A stretch of 64,000 nt of DNA, taken from positions 1 to 64,000 of the forward strand of contig JAVDPC010000011.1 in the NCBI GenBank assembly GCA_031296915.1, in the 5' to 3' direction. Made by a program: the position numbers and the translations under genes. Source of the stretch: Cerasicoccus frondis (GTDB taxonomy: Bacteria > Verrucomicrobiota > Verrucomicrobiia > Opitutales > Cerasicoccaceae). Shown here piece after piece: positions 17,325 through 28,587 of this stretch. The notes beneath the pieces were generated by a model. It did no database searches. It worked only from the letters and a program-made list of their open reading frames with translations, and was not told the origin of the DNA. Each line of letters opens with the position of its first letter. The stretch's first letter is position 1.

Positions 17325-18749
17325 ATGACTGAAAACAAACATTGCCCAGACATGATCAACCTCGACAGCCAAGTCGGTCGGGCAATCTTGACCATTGGCC
17401 AAGATGTCGCCAACGCTGGAGGACGCGCAGTCATCGTTGGCGGCGCGGTCCGTGACGCCTTGCTGGGCGCCGAGCCCAAAGACCTGGATATTGAAGTTTT
17501 CGGCCTGCCCGCCAATCAACTTGAAAGATTGCTCGCCGCAAAGTTTCGGATCGACCAAGTCGGGCGCTCATTTGGCGTGTTCATCATTAAAGGGCTCGAT
17601 ATCGACGTAGCCCTCCCCCGCCGCGAGCGCAAAGATGGCCAGGGACACAAGGCTTTTGCAATCGAGGGCGACCCTGCCATGACCTTTGCTGAAGCCGCCG
17701 CGCGCCGCGATTTCACGCTCAACGCCATTTCCTGGGATCCGCTAACCGGTGAGCTGATCGACCCGGCCAATGGACAGGCGGACCTTGCCGATGGCATTTT
17801 ACGCCACGTATCCCATCAGTTTGCCGAGGATCCGCTGCGTGTCCTGCGCGCCATGCAGTTTCTAGCGCGGTTCGAGCTGCGCATCGCCCCGGAAACCCTC
17901 GAGCTCTGCCGAAAGATCGAAGCCGAGGACCTGCCGAAGGAACGTCTGTTCGAAGAATGGTCGAAGCTCATCCGTAAGGGCAAGAAACCGTCGTTGGGGC
18001 TGTATTTCCTGGAGGACTGTGGCTGGCTGCGGTATTACCCAGAGCTCGTGGCGCTAACCACCTGCCCACAGGACCCGAAGTGGCATCCGGAGGGCAACGC
18101 ATGGGTCCACACATTGCACTGCCTGGACGCCTTTGCCCGGGAAAAGACCGGCAACGACTGGGAAGACCTCGTCGTCGGACTGGCCGTGCTCCTGCACGAC
18201 ATCGGCAAGCCGGCAACGACTTACACCGACGACAACGGTCGCATCCGGTCGCCCGCTCACGATGTCGAGGGCGTGCCCATTGCCGAAAATTTCCTCCGCC
18301 GACTAACCAATCACCGGGAATTGATTGAGCAGATACTGCCACTGATTGAAACTCACATGCGCCCGGTGGATTTCTTTAAGAACAAGGCTTCCAACGCCGC
18401 CGTTCGCCGCCTGGCGGGCAAAGTTGGCCGAATCGACCGCCTGCTTCGCGTAGCCGCCGCCGACATGGGCGGGCGCCCCCCCCTGCCCGCAGATTTCCCT
18501 GCGGGCGCTTGGCTTCGCCAAAAAGCAGAGGAGCTCGCGGTCCGCGACCAGTCGCCGACGCCGATCATCCAGGGCCGACATTTGATTCAACTTGGGCTCA
18601 AGCCCGGCAAGCAGTTTAAGCCGATCCTATCTGCCTGCTTTGAAGCCCAGCTCGATGGAGAATTTGAAGACGTATCAGCCGGAATCGCGTTTGCTCGGCA
18701 ATTTTTGGACGAAAATTCAACACCGAATGCGCCTCGACCGGAAAAGTGA
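17325..18749 (+). CDS. cca: CCA-adding tRNA nucleotidyltransferase with HD domain
   Basis: 474 residues. N-terminal nucleotidyltransferase: [21 protein letters not shown] (DxD metal ligands) and [13 protein letters not shown]; then the head-domain helix [16 protein letters not shown]. Around residue 285 [12 protein letters not shown] gives an HD domain, followed by the C-terminal tail. It repairs or adds the 3'-CCA of tRNAs. A role as poly(A) polymerase is less likely given the RRDFTxNA context. It is divergent from cysH. Confidence 0.92.
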   Translation: MTENKHCPDMINLDSQVGRAILTIGQDVANAGGRAVIVGGAVRDALLGAEPKDLDIEVFGLPANQLERLLAAKFRIDQVGRSFGVFIIKGLDIDVALPRRERKDGQGHKAFAIEGDPAMTFAEAAARRDFTLNAISWDPLTGELIDPANGQADLADGILRHVSHQFAEDPLRVLRAMQFLARFELRIAPETLELCRKIEAEDLPKERLFEEWSKLIRKGKKPSLGLYFLEDCGWLRYYPELVALTTCPQDPKWHPEGNAWVHTLHCLDAFAREKTGNDWEDLVVGLAVLLHDIGKPATTYTDDNGRIRSPAHDVEGVPIAENFLRRLTNHRELIEQILPLIETHMRPVDFFKNKASNAAVRRLAGKVGRIDRLLRVAAADMGGRPPLPADFPAGAWLRQKAEELAVRDQSPTPIIQGRHLIQLGLKPGKQFKPILSACFEAQLDGEFEDVSAGIAFARQFLDENSTPNAPRPEK

Positions 18750-18837
18750 TTGATGCGCCATTGACAGGCCCGCCCGAGACGCCAAGTTATCTTTGCTTTT
18801 GCACCATTGCGCTAACACCATTTAGATTACCTGAAGT

Positions 18838-20163
18838 ATGGCTGATATCATCAATATGCCCAAGCTGTCCGACACCATGGAAGTCGGCACCATCGCCAAT
18901 TGGCGCAAACAAGAAGGCGACGAGGTCTCCGTCGGCGACATCCTCTGCGAAGTCGAAACTGACAAGGCCACCATGGACCTGGAAAACCTCGTGGCTGATG
19001 GGGTAATCCTGAAAATCTACGCCGGCCCCGGCTCGGAAGCTCCCGTCGGCGCGCCCATCTGCGCCATTGGTGAAAAGGGTGAGGCCGCTCCCGAAGCGCC
19101 GTCCGCTCCGAGCAGCAGCGAGCCAGAAAAACCATTCGACACCGAAGTCAAAGAGCCCAAGGAAGACAAGGAAGTTAGCAAAGACACTGGCTCCGCCGAG
19201 GGCCGCAAGCAGGAAAGCCTGCAGGTGAGCTCTTCCGCTGAATCCAGTGACGATGGCAAGCGCATCAAGGCCTCCCCCCTCGCCCGCAAGTTAGCGGAGT
19301 CCAAGGGCATTCCACTGAGCGCCGTCAAAGGTACTGGCCCCGGTGGCCGAATCGTCAAGAAAGACGTGGAAGAAGCTGCCGCCAAGGGCGTCACCGCTCC
19401 GGCTGCTGAAGCGCCTGCCGCAGCCGCCCCCGCCCTGCTCACTCCGGCCCCCGGTCTGGAAGAAAAGACGATCAAGGTGTCGCAGATGCGCAAGGTCATC
19501 GCCAAGCGCCTCCTCCAGTCGAAGACCGAGGTTCCCCACTTCTATTTGGAAACCGAAGTCGACGCCGCAGCGCTCATCAAGATGCGCGCCGAGCTCAATG
19601 GCTCGTTAGCCGATCTGCCTGCCGAACAAGGCGGCATTAAGTTTACAGTCAATGACTTCATTCTCAAGGCCAGCGCCGAGGCTCTTCGCCGCGTGCCGCA
19701 GGTCAATGCCTCCTGGCAAGGTGACGTGATCCAGCAGTCCGGCTCCGTGAACCTCGCCTTCGGCGTGGCGCTGGAAGACGGTTTGGTAACGCCCGTCATT
19801 CGCAACGCAGAGTCCAAGAGCCTGCGCACGATTTCCGCTGAAGCCAAGGCGCTCATCAAGAAGGCGCGCAGCAAGAAGCTCGGCGCTGACGAGATGTCCG
19901 GCTCCACCTTCACCGTGACCAACCTCGGCATGTATGGCGTGACCGGCTTCTACGGCATCATTAACATGCCGAACGCCGCGATTCTCTCCGTAGGCGCCAC
20001 GATCAAGAAGCCGGTCGTCAACGACGCAGGCGAGATCGTTGTGGGTCAGCGTATGAGCATCGGCATGGCCGGCGACCACCGCATCATCGATGGCGCAGTC
20101 GGCGCAGAGTTCCTCATGGCGCTCAAGGAAACGCTCGAAAAGCCCGCCCTCATGCTCGTCTAG
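18838..20163 (+). CDS. pdhC: Dihydrolipoamide acyltransferase, E2 of pyruvate dehydrogenase-type complex
   Basis: 441 residues. Lipoyl domain at residues 1-80 with the lipoylated Lys43 in ETDKATMD, a charged Glu/Lys/Ser linker, a peripheral E1/E3-binding domain around 140-178 (ASPLARKLAESKGIPL...GTGPGGRI), an Ala/Pro linker and the catalytic domain ending with DHRIIDGAVGAEFL (His414, Asp418). One lipoyl domain and this peripheral-domain sequence suit an acetyl-transferring E2. E1 and E3 genes are not adjacent, which is somewhat unusual. Confidence 0.93.
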   Translation: MADIINMPKLSDTMEVGTIANWRKQEGDEVSVGDILCEVETDKATMDLENLVADGVILKIYAGPGSEAPVGAPICAIGEKGEAAPEAPSAPSSSEPEKPFDTEVKEPKEDKEVSKDTGSAEGRKQESLQVSSSAESSDDGKRIKASPLARKLAESKGIPLSAVKGTGPGGRIVKKDVEEAAAKGVTAPAAEAPAAAAPALLTPAPGLEEKTIKVSQMRKVIAKRLLQSKTEVPHFYLETEVDAAALIKMRAELNGSLADLPAEQGGIKFTVNDFILKASAEALRRVPQVNASWQGDVIQQSGSVNLAFGVALEDGLVTPVIRNAESKSLRTISAEAKALIKKARSKKLGADEMSGSTFTVTNLGMYGVTGFYGIINMPNAAILSVGATIKKPVVNDAGEIVVGQRMSIGMAGDHRIIDGAVGAEFLMALKETLEKPALMLV

Positions 20164-20266
20164 CCAGCCTCCGGCCGGACCGGAGAGTTTGCCGCATTAC
20201 GGCAAAGGCTAAGAGGCAGTAAAGTGGGCGCAAGCGACTGAGCTAACGCAAAACTGATTTAAAACA

Positions 20267-20440
20267 ATGGGCGACTTCGGAATCGTAGGCATACTCGGAG
20301 TCGCCCTTTTTATTGCTGGCGTGGCGCTGATGTATAACCACTGGGCCAACCGTCGCGTAAACAAGGAGTTCAAGAATACCCGCTTCATGCAGGGCTCGCA
20401 ACTCGGGCGCCGCCCCTACGACGAAGACGAGGACGACTGA
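20267..20440 (+). CDS. Small single-pass membrane protein
   Basis: 57 codons from ATG 20267 to TGA 20438-20440. Residues 5-22 (GIVGILGVALFIAGVAL) form one membrane helix, then a basic segment (NHWANRRVNKEFKN) and an acidic tail YDEDEDD. It lies 103 bases after the E2 gene and is followed at once by a strong terminator (20452-20480), which supports it as a genuine transcription unit end. No family recognised. Confidence 0.6.
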   Translation: MGDFGIVGILGVALFIAGVALMYNHWANRRVNKEFKNTRFMQGSQLGRRPYDEDEDD

Positions 20441-20451
20441 CTCCGGCATAA

Positions 20452-20480
20452 AAAAAGCAAGGCGCGCGACCTTGCTTTTT
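20452..20480. terminator. Bidirectional terminator
   Basis: AAAAAGCAAGG (20452-20462) pairs perfectly with CCTTGCTTTTT (20470-20480) around CGCGCGA. With T-runs on both strands it can serve the small gene on plus and acs on minus. Confidence 0.88.
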
Positions 20481-20502
20481 GATTTGAGGGTGAATTGCTT
20501 GC

Positions 20503-22449
<1,947 letters not shown>

Positions 22450-22722
22450 AAATAAGTATGGCGGTAGTCAGGGGTTAACGGGTTTTCAAATGCTCCGCAG
22501 AGCAAGGAAGACCTGTGATTAAAGGACAAAAACCGCCTCAGGCAATAGCGGGCTTTAGCAAATTTAATAATTTTTAGTCCCGTTGCTAACAACCACCCAC
22601 AGCATTAGACATACAGCGCCAGCAACCAACATTTCGTGAACATTCGCACGGAAAAAGCTGATTCATATCAGGGGCTTTTGGTGATGCGGTTACTGATCCC
22701 GATCAACCACCTCTATGCACGG
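22450..22722. other. Intergenic region upstream of acs
   Basis: About 270 bases between the acs start and the terminator of the upstream minus-strand gene. It must contain the acs promoter. No operator, riboswitch or small gene could be recognised; open frames across it are short and lack codon bias. Confidence 0.4.
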
Positions 22723-22748
22723 AAAAGGCCGACGCTTGCACGTCGGCC
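22723..22748 (-). terminator. Terminator of the acidic membrane-anchored protein gene
   Basis: Reading minus, GGCCGACG and CGTCGGCC (positions 22741-22748 and 22727-22734) form a perfect 8-bp stem followed by TTTTCC. It lies about 65 bases past the stop at 22814. Confidence 0.7.
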
Positions 22749-22813
22749 TGAAAAAAGTTTGCTGTCTCTCTTTTGCCCAACGGGCAAAACTCTCCGCTCC
22801 AGCCGGAGGCTGG

Positions 22814-23974
22814 CTAGGCCTGCTTCTTATCGGACTCGGCTTCGTCCTCGTCGTCGTCTTCGAGCTGGTCGTAGAAGTCTTCGAGGTAGTCGACATTTTC
22901 GTCGATGTCTTCATCACGCTCATCGAAGTCCGGGCGATCAAAGTCGTCATCTTCCCACTCTGGCGCCAAGTAGATGACCGCAGGATGCGGCTCAGAAATT
23001 TCGGCAATGCGCCGGCTGCGGAGGTTGATCGGCAGCGTAGTGTTGAAGCGTTCGAAGAGCACGAGAACAGAATCTTGGTGCGTATTGCACATGTCTTCGA
23101 AATCCGCGAAATATTTTTGATTTCCCTCGTCGCCTGAGTCGACAAAGGACTCAACGATTTCCGGCAGGTCGGATAATTGAATCTTGGCGTGAAGAGCGAA
23201 TATACGCTCCCGGGCTGCCTTGATGTCTTGGTTTTCGTTGTTCTTGAGGAACGCCTGAACGCACTTAACGATGAGCTCGTCAGCTTCCTTGCGCTTGGAA
23301 ACGTGAAACTCCTGGGTCAGGCTCTCATCCTTAAAAGCTTTTTTGATCTCCGGCGAAACGCGAACAAGCGTCGGTCCAGTCCAGTTGTCAGCGTACTCGA
23401 TGTTCTCATCGCCTTCGCTGCCCCAATCGTCGTCGTCGTCCTCACTGGAGCGGCGATCCACCATTTTCTTAGGCTTGGCCTCGGCTTCAGTTTGCTGAGC
23501 CTTGACGTCGGCTGAAAATTTATCGTCATCCGAGTCAACACCGACGGCGTCGAGGGCATCGAGATCGGTGTCTGCGGTCGATTCGATGTCCCATGAGTCA
23601 TCATCGCCCCACTCGTCCTCTTCTTCGACGACTGGCTTTTTGGCGGCAGGCGCCTCTTTCTTGACGGGCTCAGCCTTGGCTACAGGCGCTGGCTTTTCCT
23701 CTTGCTTGACCACAGCAGGGGCAGGCTCGGGCTTAGCCTCGACCGGCTTGGGCTTCAGCGGGCTGGAGACTGCCGCCTCAGCTTTTTCAACAGGCTTGGC
23801 CTCCTGCGCCTTACCATCGGAACGTGGACCGTAGTTGGGATTGCGGTTCACCAACGGCTGAGCGTGGCCCTGATTCTTGGGCTTCCGCGTGAGGATAAAG
23901 AGCGCAACCGCGAGAACGGCTATGACAACACCAACTATGATGGCAATGATCAGCGTATTACTATCGTTTTGCAT
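22814..23974 (-). CDS. Membrane-anchored acidic protein, unknown function
   Basis: 386 residues from ATG 23974 (an upstream TTG at 23995 is less likely). Residues 5-28 (NTLIIAIIVGVVIAVLAVAL) form an N-terminal membrane anchor. Residues 45-190 are a low-complexity Lys/Glu/Ala/Pro linker with repeated EEEDEWGDDD-type acidic blocks. Residues 195-320 form a folded helical domain (KKAFKDESLTQEFHVSKRKEADEL...). The C-terminal 60 residues are again strongly acidic. The anchor-linker-domain layout is reminiscent of division or envelope adaptor proteins, but no family is recognised. Confidence 0.75.
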   Translation of the reverse strand: MQNDSNTLIIAIIVGVVIAVLAVALFILTRKPKNQGHAQPLVNRNPNYGPRSDGKAQEAKPVEKAEAAVSSPLKPKPVEAKPEPAPAVVKQEEKPAPVAKAEPVKKEAPAAKKPVVEEEDEWGDDDSWDIESTADTDLDALDAVGVDSDDDKFSADVKAQQTEAEAKPKKMVDRRSSEDDDDDWGSEGDENIEYADNWTGPTLVRVSPEIKKAFKDESLTQEFHVSKRKEADELIVKCVQAFLKNNENQDIKAARERIFALHAKIQLSDLPEIVESFVDSGDEGNQKYFADFEDMCNTHQDSVLVLFERFNTTLPINLRSRRIAEISEPHPAVIYLAPEWEDDDFDRPDFDERDEDIDENVDYLEDFYDQLEDDDEDEAESDKKQA

Positions 23975-24244
23975 GGAAAATGTCTGAGAAAACAAGACTG
24001 ACGGGAAAGGAGAAATTGGCGCGTTGTTTCGCCAAGATCAATACTTTAGGGGTCACTTTTTGAACTTTCAGTTTGATTGAGGTGTAAAAGCAATATTTCT
24101 GCCCGTAATGTGTAGCGCAAAGAAAAACTCTCAACACAATAAAGACTATCCAATTTATCAGCTAGATATTATAACCCACCCCTATTTTTGAAGTATACAA
24201 ATTTTTTACAAAGCAACTTTCCCTTCGCCTAAACAGCCCAACTC

Positions 24245-25327
24245 ATGCAAACCGACGAATTTGACTACCCACTGCCCGAAGAGTTAATCGCCCAGGCGCC
24301 CGCCGACCGACGCGACCACTCACGCCTGATGGTTGTCAATCGCGCTACGGGCGAGATCACACATACGCACTTCCGCAATCTGCCAGAGTTTTTGCCTGCC
24401 TGCCGCGTATTTCGCAACAACGCCTGCGTCTTTCGCGCGCGACTGCCCGCCAAACGCCCAACAGGCGGCGCTGTCGAGTGCCTTCTCTTACACCCAGCAG
24501 AGAAGCCCTGGGAATTCTGGTGTTTGCTGAAGCCAGGACGCCGCTTACAGGAAGGCGCGACGTTTGGCGTGGATGGCGTTTTCTCCGCTGAAGTCGTCGA
24601 GAAACGCCCGGATGGCGAAAATCGCGTCCGCTTCACGCCTCTGGCGGGGCAAGACAGTGTAACCGGCATTGCGGAAATGGCCGGCAACCTCCCCCTCCCC
24701 CCCTACATTGAGCAAGCCCGCCGCGAGGCCGACGCATCTAAAGACTGGTCCAGCTTTGACCGCGAGCGCTACCAAACCGTCTATGCCGACCCAGCGCGCA
24801 AAGTCGCCGCCGCCGCGCCGACCGCGGGGTTACATTTTACCCCAGAGCTGATCGAGCAACTCAAGGCAGCAGGCAGCAGTTTCCATGATGTCACCTTGCA
24901 CGTGGGCCTGGACACCTTTCGGCCAATCAGCGTGGACCGCATTGAAGATCACGAGATCCACCGGGAATTTTACGAAATCGCCGAAACTACCCGCCAAGCC
25001 TTAGTGACGGAAACCGGAGGTCCGCGCTTGGCTGTTGGCACGACCTCCCTGCGCGCGGTGGAGGACTACGCCCGCAAAATGCCGGACGCATCGGGACCAT
25101 TTGCCGCCGAGGCGGACATTTTTATCTACCCTCCAGCGCAGTTTCAGTTGATCGACAGCTTGATCACAAATTTCCACCTACCGCGCTCGACGTTGCTCTG
25201 CCTGGTAAGCGGATTTCTGACCCCCGGCAGCCTCGACGGAATTAAATGGTTGAAGGAACTCTACCAGGAGGCTATCTCCCTGCGGTATCGATTTTATAGC
25301 TATGGAGACGCAATGCTACTGGTGTAG
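24245..25327 (+). CDS. queA: S-adenosylmethionine:tRNA ribosyltransferase-isomerase
   Basis: 360 residues. YPLPEELIAQAPADRRDHSRL at the N-terminus, GATFG...GGAVECLLL, FDRERYQTVYA, GLHFTPELIEQL, HVGLDTFRPI and FIYPPAQFQLIDSLITNFHLP are diagnostic QueA blocks. It transfers the ribosyl part of SAM to preQ1-tRNA to make epoxyqueuosine. The 250-base AT-rich upstream region should hold its promoter. Other queuosine genes are not adjacent. Confidence 0.96.
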   Translation: MQTDEFDYPLPEELIAQAPADRRDHSRLMVVNRATGEITHTHFRNLPEFLPACRVFRNNACVFRARLPAKRPTGGAVECLLLHPAEKPWEFWCLLKPGRRLQEGATFGVDGVFSAEVVEKRPDGENRVRFTPLAGQDSVTGIAEMAGNLPLPPYIEQARREADASKDWSSFDRERYQTVYADPARKVAAAAPTAGLHFTPELIEQLKAAGSSFHDVTLHVGLDTFRPISVDRIEDHEIHREFYEIAETTRQALVTETGGPRLAVGTTSLRAVEDYARKMPDASGPFAAEADIFIYPPAQFQLIDSLITNFHLPRSTLLCLVSGFLTPGSLDGIKWLKELYQEAISLRYRFYSYGDAMLLV

Positions 25328-25463
25328 AACACTTATTATATGGTCAAAAGGCTTGGCTTGGAGACATTTTCCCTATGCGATGCCCAACCAACACACCTAA
25401 AATGCCCTAATTGCGTCAAGGGAGTGATTTTAAAGGGAATAAACTTAAACTGAGCCGACTCGC

Positions 25464-25961
25464 ATGTCTGAAAACCCGGATATAGACTTCCGCCAACTAG
25501 TGGCCGATTACTACCAGCCGCTGTATCGGTTCGCCTATAGCCTCACGAAGAATCAAGATGAAGCATGCGATCTCACCCAGCAGACCTTTGTGGTCTATGC
25601 CGAGAAAGGCGACTCCCTGCGGGACGCCAGCAAGGTTAAGTCTTGGCTCTTCACCACGCTTTACCGGGAATTCCTCCGCATCCGCCGTCGCGGCGCCAAC
25701 ATGTCATTCCAGGAACCCGAAATCATTGAAGCAGAAGCCCCCAAAGTTGATCCTGGCATCGCCAGCAAACTCGACGGGCGAAGCGCTGTGGAGGCTCTTG
25801 AAAAAGTCGAAGAGACCTACCGCGAGCCACTCACCCTCTTTTACCTCAAAGATCTCAGCTACAAGGAAATTGCCGAGGTGCTCGACATCCCAATCGGGAC
25901 CGTTATGTCGCGTCTTTCCCGCGGAAAGACCCAGTTGAAAAAAGCCTTACTCAGCGCGTAA
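25464..25961 (+). CDS. ECF-type sigma-70 family RNA polymerase sigma factor
   Basis: 165 residues. Region 2: YYQPLYRFAYSLTKNQDEACDLTQQTF and VKSWLFTTLYREFL; region 4: LKDLSYKEIAEVLDIPIGTV with MSRLSRGKTQLKKAL as DNA-recognition helix. Only regions 2 and 4 are present, as in ECF factors. A gene for a membrane protein with an anti-sigma-like layout follows after 24 bases, probably its regulator. Target promoters cannot be inferred. Confidence 0.92.
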   Translation: MSENPDIDFRQLVADYYQPLYRFAYSLTKNQDEACDLTQQTFVVYAEKGDSLRDASKVKSWLFTTLYREFLRIRRRGANMSFQEPEIIEAEAPKVDPGIASKLDGRSAVEALEKVEETYREPLTLFYLKDLSYKEIAEVLDIPIGTVMSRLSRGKTQLKKALLSA

Positions 25962-25985
25962 TCATTCTCTCTCATCTCAGACAAC

Positions 25986-26930
25986 ATGGACATCAATAAG
26001 ATTAAGGAACGCCTGGCTGCTCTCCGACCGGAAGACCTCGACTCTGAGGATCCCGAGATCGGCGAGCTCCTCATGCTGGTCGAGGAAGACCTCGAGCTGG
26101 CCGAGTGGTTTGCCCAGGAGCAGGTCTTTGATCAAAACTTCGCCAGCAAACTGCAGGAAATCCAACCGCCCGCCGGCCTCGACGAACGCATCATCGAAGC
26201 TATGGAGCGAACCCAGTCCAACGACACGCCTCCTATCCCAGCCGCAACCGGCAGTGAGGAAAAAATCGAATCTCAGACCATCCAAGTCCCCGTGGCGCAA
26301 ACGCCGGATGTGGACGACGATAAAGTAACTGAATTTAAGCCCGAAGCTGCCGCCGAGCCGACCAAGCAGGAGATCATCCCGCCCGAAGAAGGCGGCTCAG
26401 CCGTGCCGTTCAATCCTGCATCTGGCAAGCGTCCATGGTGGCAAAACCCCAGCATGATCTCCGCGGTCGCCGCGCTGGTGCTGATGGCGGTAGTTGCGTT
26501 CAGCATGTTTGGCGGGCCCGAACTGCAGGCCGAGGACATTGACCAATTTTATCAGGACATTGGCCAGCACCACCAGTCCGAGGCGCCATTGAGCATGGAG
26601 TCCGCTGATCTCAGTGCGATCAACCAATACCTGAACCAGCAAGGCGCGCCCACCGTTAAGCATTTGCCTCCGAACATTGATACGTTGCCCGAAGTCGGCT
26701 GCAGCATCATGCAGTGGGGGGGGCATGTCGTTTCCGTCGTTCGCATGGACGCCGATGAAATGATCGATGTCTACATTGTGCACGCCGGATTGTTTCCCGA
26801 CTTTTCCGCCAAGCCACAGCCGCAGACCGTGCAACTCGACCAGATCGTCGTTCTGGGCTGGTCGGATGGCGACTTGATTTACTTCCTGGTCCGCACCGGC
26901 GATTTAGATAAGATCAACAGCCTGCTCTAA
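25986..26930 (+). CDS. Membrane-anchored anti-sigma-like protein
   Basis: 314 residues in the same operon as the sigma factor. The N-terminal 80 residues are an acidic helical region (LAALRPEDLDSEDPEIGELLMLVEEDLELAEWF), a Pro/Glu linker follows, and one membrane helix lies at about 160-178 (MISAVAALVLMAVVAFSMF). The C-terminal extracytoplasmic domain (about 180-314) has MQWGGHVVSVVRMDADEMIDVYIVHA. Topology and position fit an anti-sigma factor; no ZAS Cys/His zinc motif is present, so the call rests on context. Confidence 0.7.
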   Translation: MDINKIKERLAALRPEDLDSEDPEIGELLMLVEEDLELAEWFAQEQVFDQNFASKLQEIQPPAGLDERIIEAMERTQSNDTPPIPAATGSEEKIESQTIQVPVAQTPDVDDDKVTEFKPEAAAEPTKQEIIPPEEGGSAVPFNPASGKRPWWQNPSMISAVAALVLMAVVAFSMFGGPELQAEDIDQFYQDIGQHHQSEAPLSMESADLSAINQYLNQQGAPTVKHLPPNIDTLPEVGCSIMQWGGHVVSVVRMDADEMIDVYIVHAGLFPDFSAKPQPQTVQLDQIVVLGWSDGDLIYFLVRTGDLDKINSLL

Positions 26931-26948
26931 AAGCACTTGCTGAGTGAT

Positions 26949-27695
26949 TCATTTAGACGACTTGCGGCTGGGCATGAATTTTTTCGCATATCCAGTATAT
27001 TTGCCTCTGGGATCAAATTCCGGGTAAGCCAATATCAATTCGAGAAAACCTCGATCATACTCCGATAAGCTTTCTTTAGGGATTTTCCACTGATCGCCTC
27101 GCTTGTTTCGGATTATCACCATATCCTCCGTCTGCGAAAGGTATTTAGCTTCAAGAAAGAGGCCTTCGTTATTCATCCAAAGCCGATGCATGGGGTGGAA
27201 CCCAGTCTCGCCCGGCTTGATCGCATTCTTCAGTGGCTCTTCTTGAATGTCTTCCAGCGCCAAATCCAATTCGGATATATAGTCTACGCTTCGCACCGTG
27301 TCAAAAGACGATGTAGACTTGCTCAGGCCATGCCACCTTAGCTGAAGAAACTTGAGAGTTTCAGTGCTAAAGCCCGAATACTCAGTTTCATACCTTCGCG
27401 GCTTCACTTCGGTTAAAATATCGTGGCAATAGTCTGACTGTATGTCCGACAAACCTGACTCTAAGCTGAAAAAACGATAGTCTATCTCGATTGCACGCTT
27501 AAAAACCTTTTGTCCGTAGAGATTCACTTCGGGCTCCGACTCGGTTGTCTCGATTCTGAACAGCAATAAATTGCTTTCGATTTTTAGAGCATAGGTTTCA
27601 CCATCGCGCATGCCAAAAATCGTAGCGTCTCCATTCGATTCTGTTAGTAAAAGGAAAAGAACAGAAAAACTGATAAAGTATTTCAACAACCGCAT
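26949..27695 (-). CDS. Secreted protein with SHD1-type domain
   Basis: 248 residues with an N-terminal signal peptide (ISFSVLFLLLTESNG). Residues about 185-235, LWMNNEGLFLEAKYLSQTED then VIIRNKRGDQWKIPKESLSEYD, match the Sla1 homology domain 1 (SHD1) pattern of Trp/Leu, EA.., V.L and IP...LS..D. Such domains are frequent in Planctomycetes and Verrucomicrobia exoproteins, with unknown ligands. It is convergent with the anti-sigma gene. No other domain recognised. Confidence 0.7.
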   Translation of the reverse strand: MRLLKYFISFSVLFLLLTESNGDATIFGMRDGETYALKIESNLLLFRIETTESEPEVNLYGQKVFKRAIEIDYRFFSLESGLSDIQSDYCHDILTEVKPRRYETEYSGFSTETLKFLQLRWHGLSKSTSSFDTVRSVDYISELDLALEDIQEEPLKNAIKPGETGFHPMHRLWMNNEGLFLEAKYLSQTEDMVIIRNKRGDQWKIPKESLSEYDRGFLELILAYPEFDPRGKYTGYAKKFMPSRKSSK

Positions 27696-27901
27696 TCAAT
27701 AGGTGCTAGTTGAAAGTCCCTAAAAAACAACTCAGAAACTGGTTGCTCACTGAAGCAGCTAGATTTGAACCCCAGCACTGCCGCAATCCTCCCATTGGTC
27801 CGGTTTCGCAAAATCAAAAAAATCTGCGTTCTACGTTTGCAATTTATGTGGATCTGAATTTGTCTCGACGTGAAGATATAAATTCACAACCCAAGCAACC
27901 T

Positions 27902-28498
27902 ATGAAAAAAGCCACCCTAGTACTCACTGGATTATTTGCCGCACTGAGCGTATACGCCAAGTCATACACTTACCAGATCGATCCCAACCACTCCACCGTT
28001 GGTTTCTCCGTCCGCCACTTCGTCAACGACGTCAATGGCACATTTGGCAAGTTTGAAGGCACGGTCACTTACGATGCAGACAAGCCAGCCAATTCCTCGG
28101 CCAAGGCGACGATCAAAACTGACAGCGTCAACACCAACAACGGAAAGCGCGACGGGCACCTCCAGCAGGACGATTACTTCAACGTCGCCAAATACCCGGA
28201 CATGAGCTTCGAAACCCTCGAATGGAAAAAAGTCAGCGCCGACAAATTCGAAGTCACAGGCAATTTGACCCTCCTCGCCGTCACCCGCCCCGTCACCCTG
28301 GAAGTCCAGCACCTGGGCACCGTCGAAGGCACCGGCCACTACGAAGGCATGGAAATCATCGGCTTCAAGGGCACGGGCACAATCAAGCGCTCGGATTGGG
28401 GTCTCGACGCTGGCGGACCGATTGTGGGCGACGACGTCAGCGTCACCATTTCAGTTCAAGGCCATCGCAAGACTGACATCGAACACATGGACCGCTAA
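27902..28498 (+). CDS. yceI: YceI-family periplasmic lipocalin-like protein
   Basis: 198 residues from ATG 27902, which begins a good signal peptide (KKATLVLTGLFAALSVYA); the longer upstream frame reads through non-coding sequence. YQIDPNHSTVGFSVRHFVNDVNG is the YceI signature, followed by DSVNTNNGKRDGHLQQDDYFNV and GPIVGDDVSVTISV. The family forms a lipocalin-like barrel that binds polyisoprenoids. A terminator follows at 28520-28556. Confidence 0.92.
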   Translation: MKKATLVLTGLFAALSVYAKSYTYQIDPNHSTVGFSVRHFVNDVNGTFGKFEGTVTYDADKPANSSAKATIKTDSVNTNNGKRDGHLQQDDYFNVAKYPDMSFETLEWKKVSADKFEVTGNLTLLAVTRPVTLEVQHLGTVEGTGHYEGMEIIGFKGTGTIKRSDWGLDAGGPIVGDDVSVTISVQGHRKTDIEHMDR

Positions 28499-28519
28499 GC
28501 CGGAGCCAAAAAATTTCTC

Positions 28520-28556
28520 AACCCGATCACGCAATGTGGTCGGGTTTTTGTTTTTC
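28520..28556 (+). terminator. Terminator after yceI
   Basis: AACCCGATCAC (28520-28530) pairs with GTGGTCGGGTT (28536-28546) with one wobble, followed by a T-rich tail TTTGTTTTT. Confidence 0.85.
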
Positions 28557-28587
28557 AAGCGCGCAGAAATCCTCATGATACGCCGTA

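Noticed and set aside
22636..22977. 113-codon plus frame before the acidic protein gene end
   Set aside because: It runs through a terminator and into the antisense of a real gene.
27740..27800. tRNA-like T-arm (GGTTCAAATC on the minus strand)
   Set aside because: A T-stem/loop can be drawn, but no matching acceptor, D-arm or anticodon arm is present upstream, so it is not called a tRNA.
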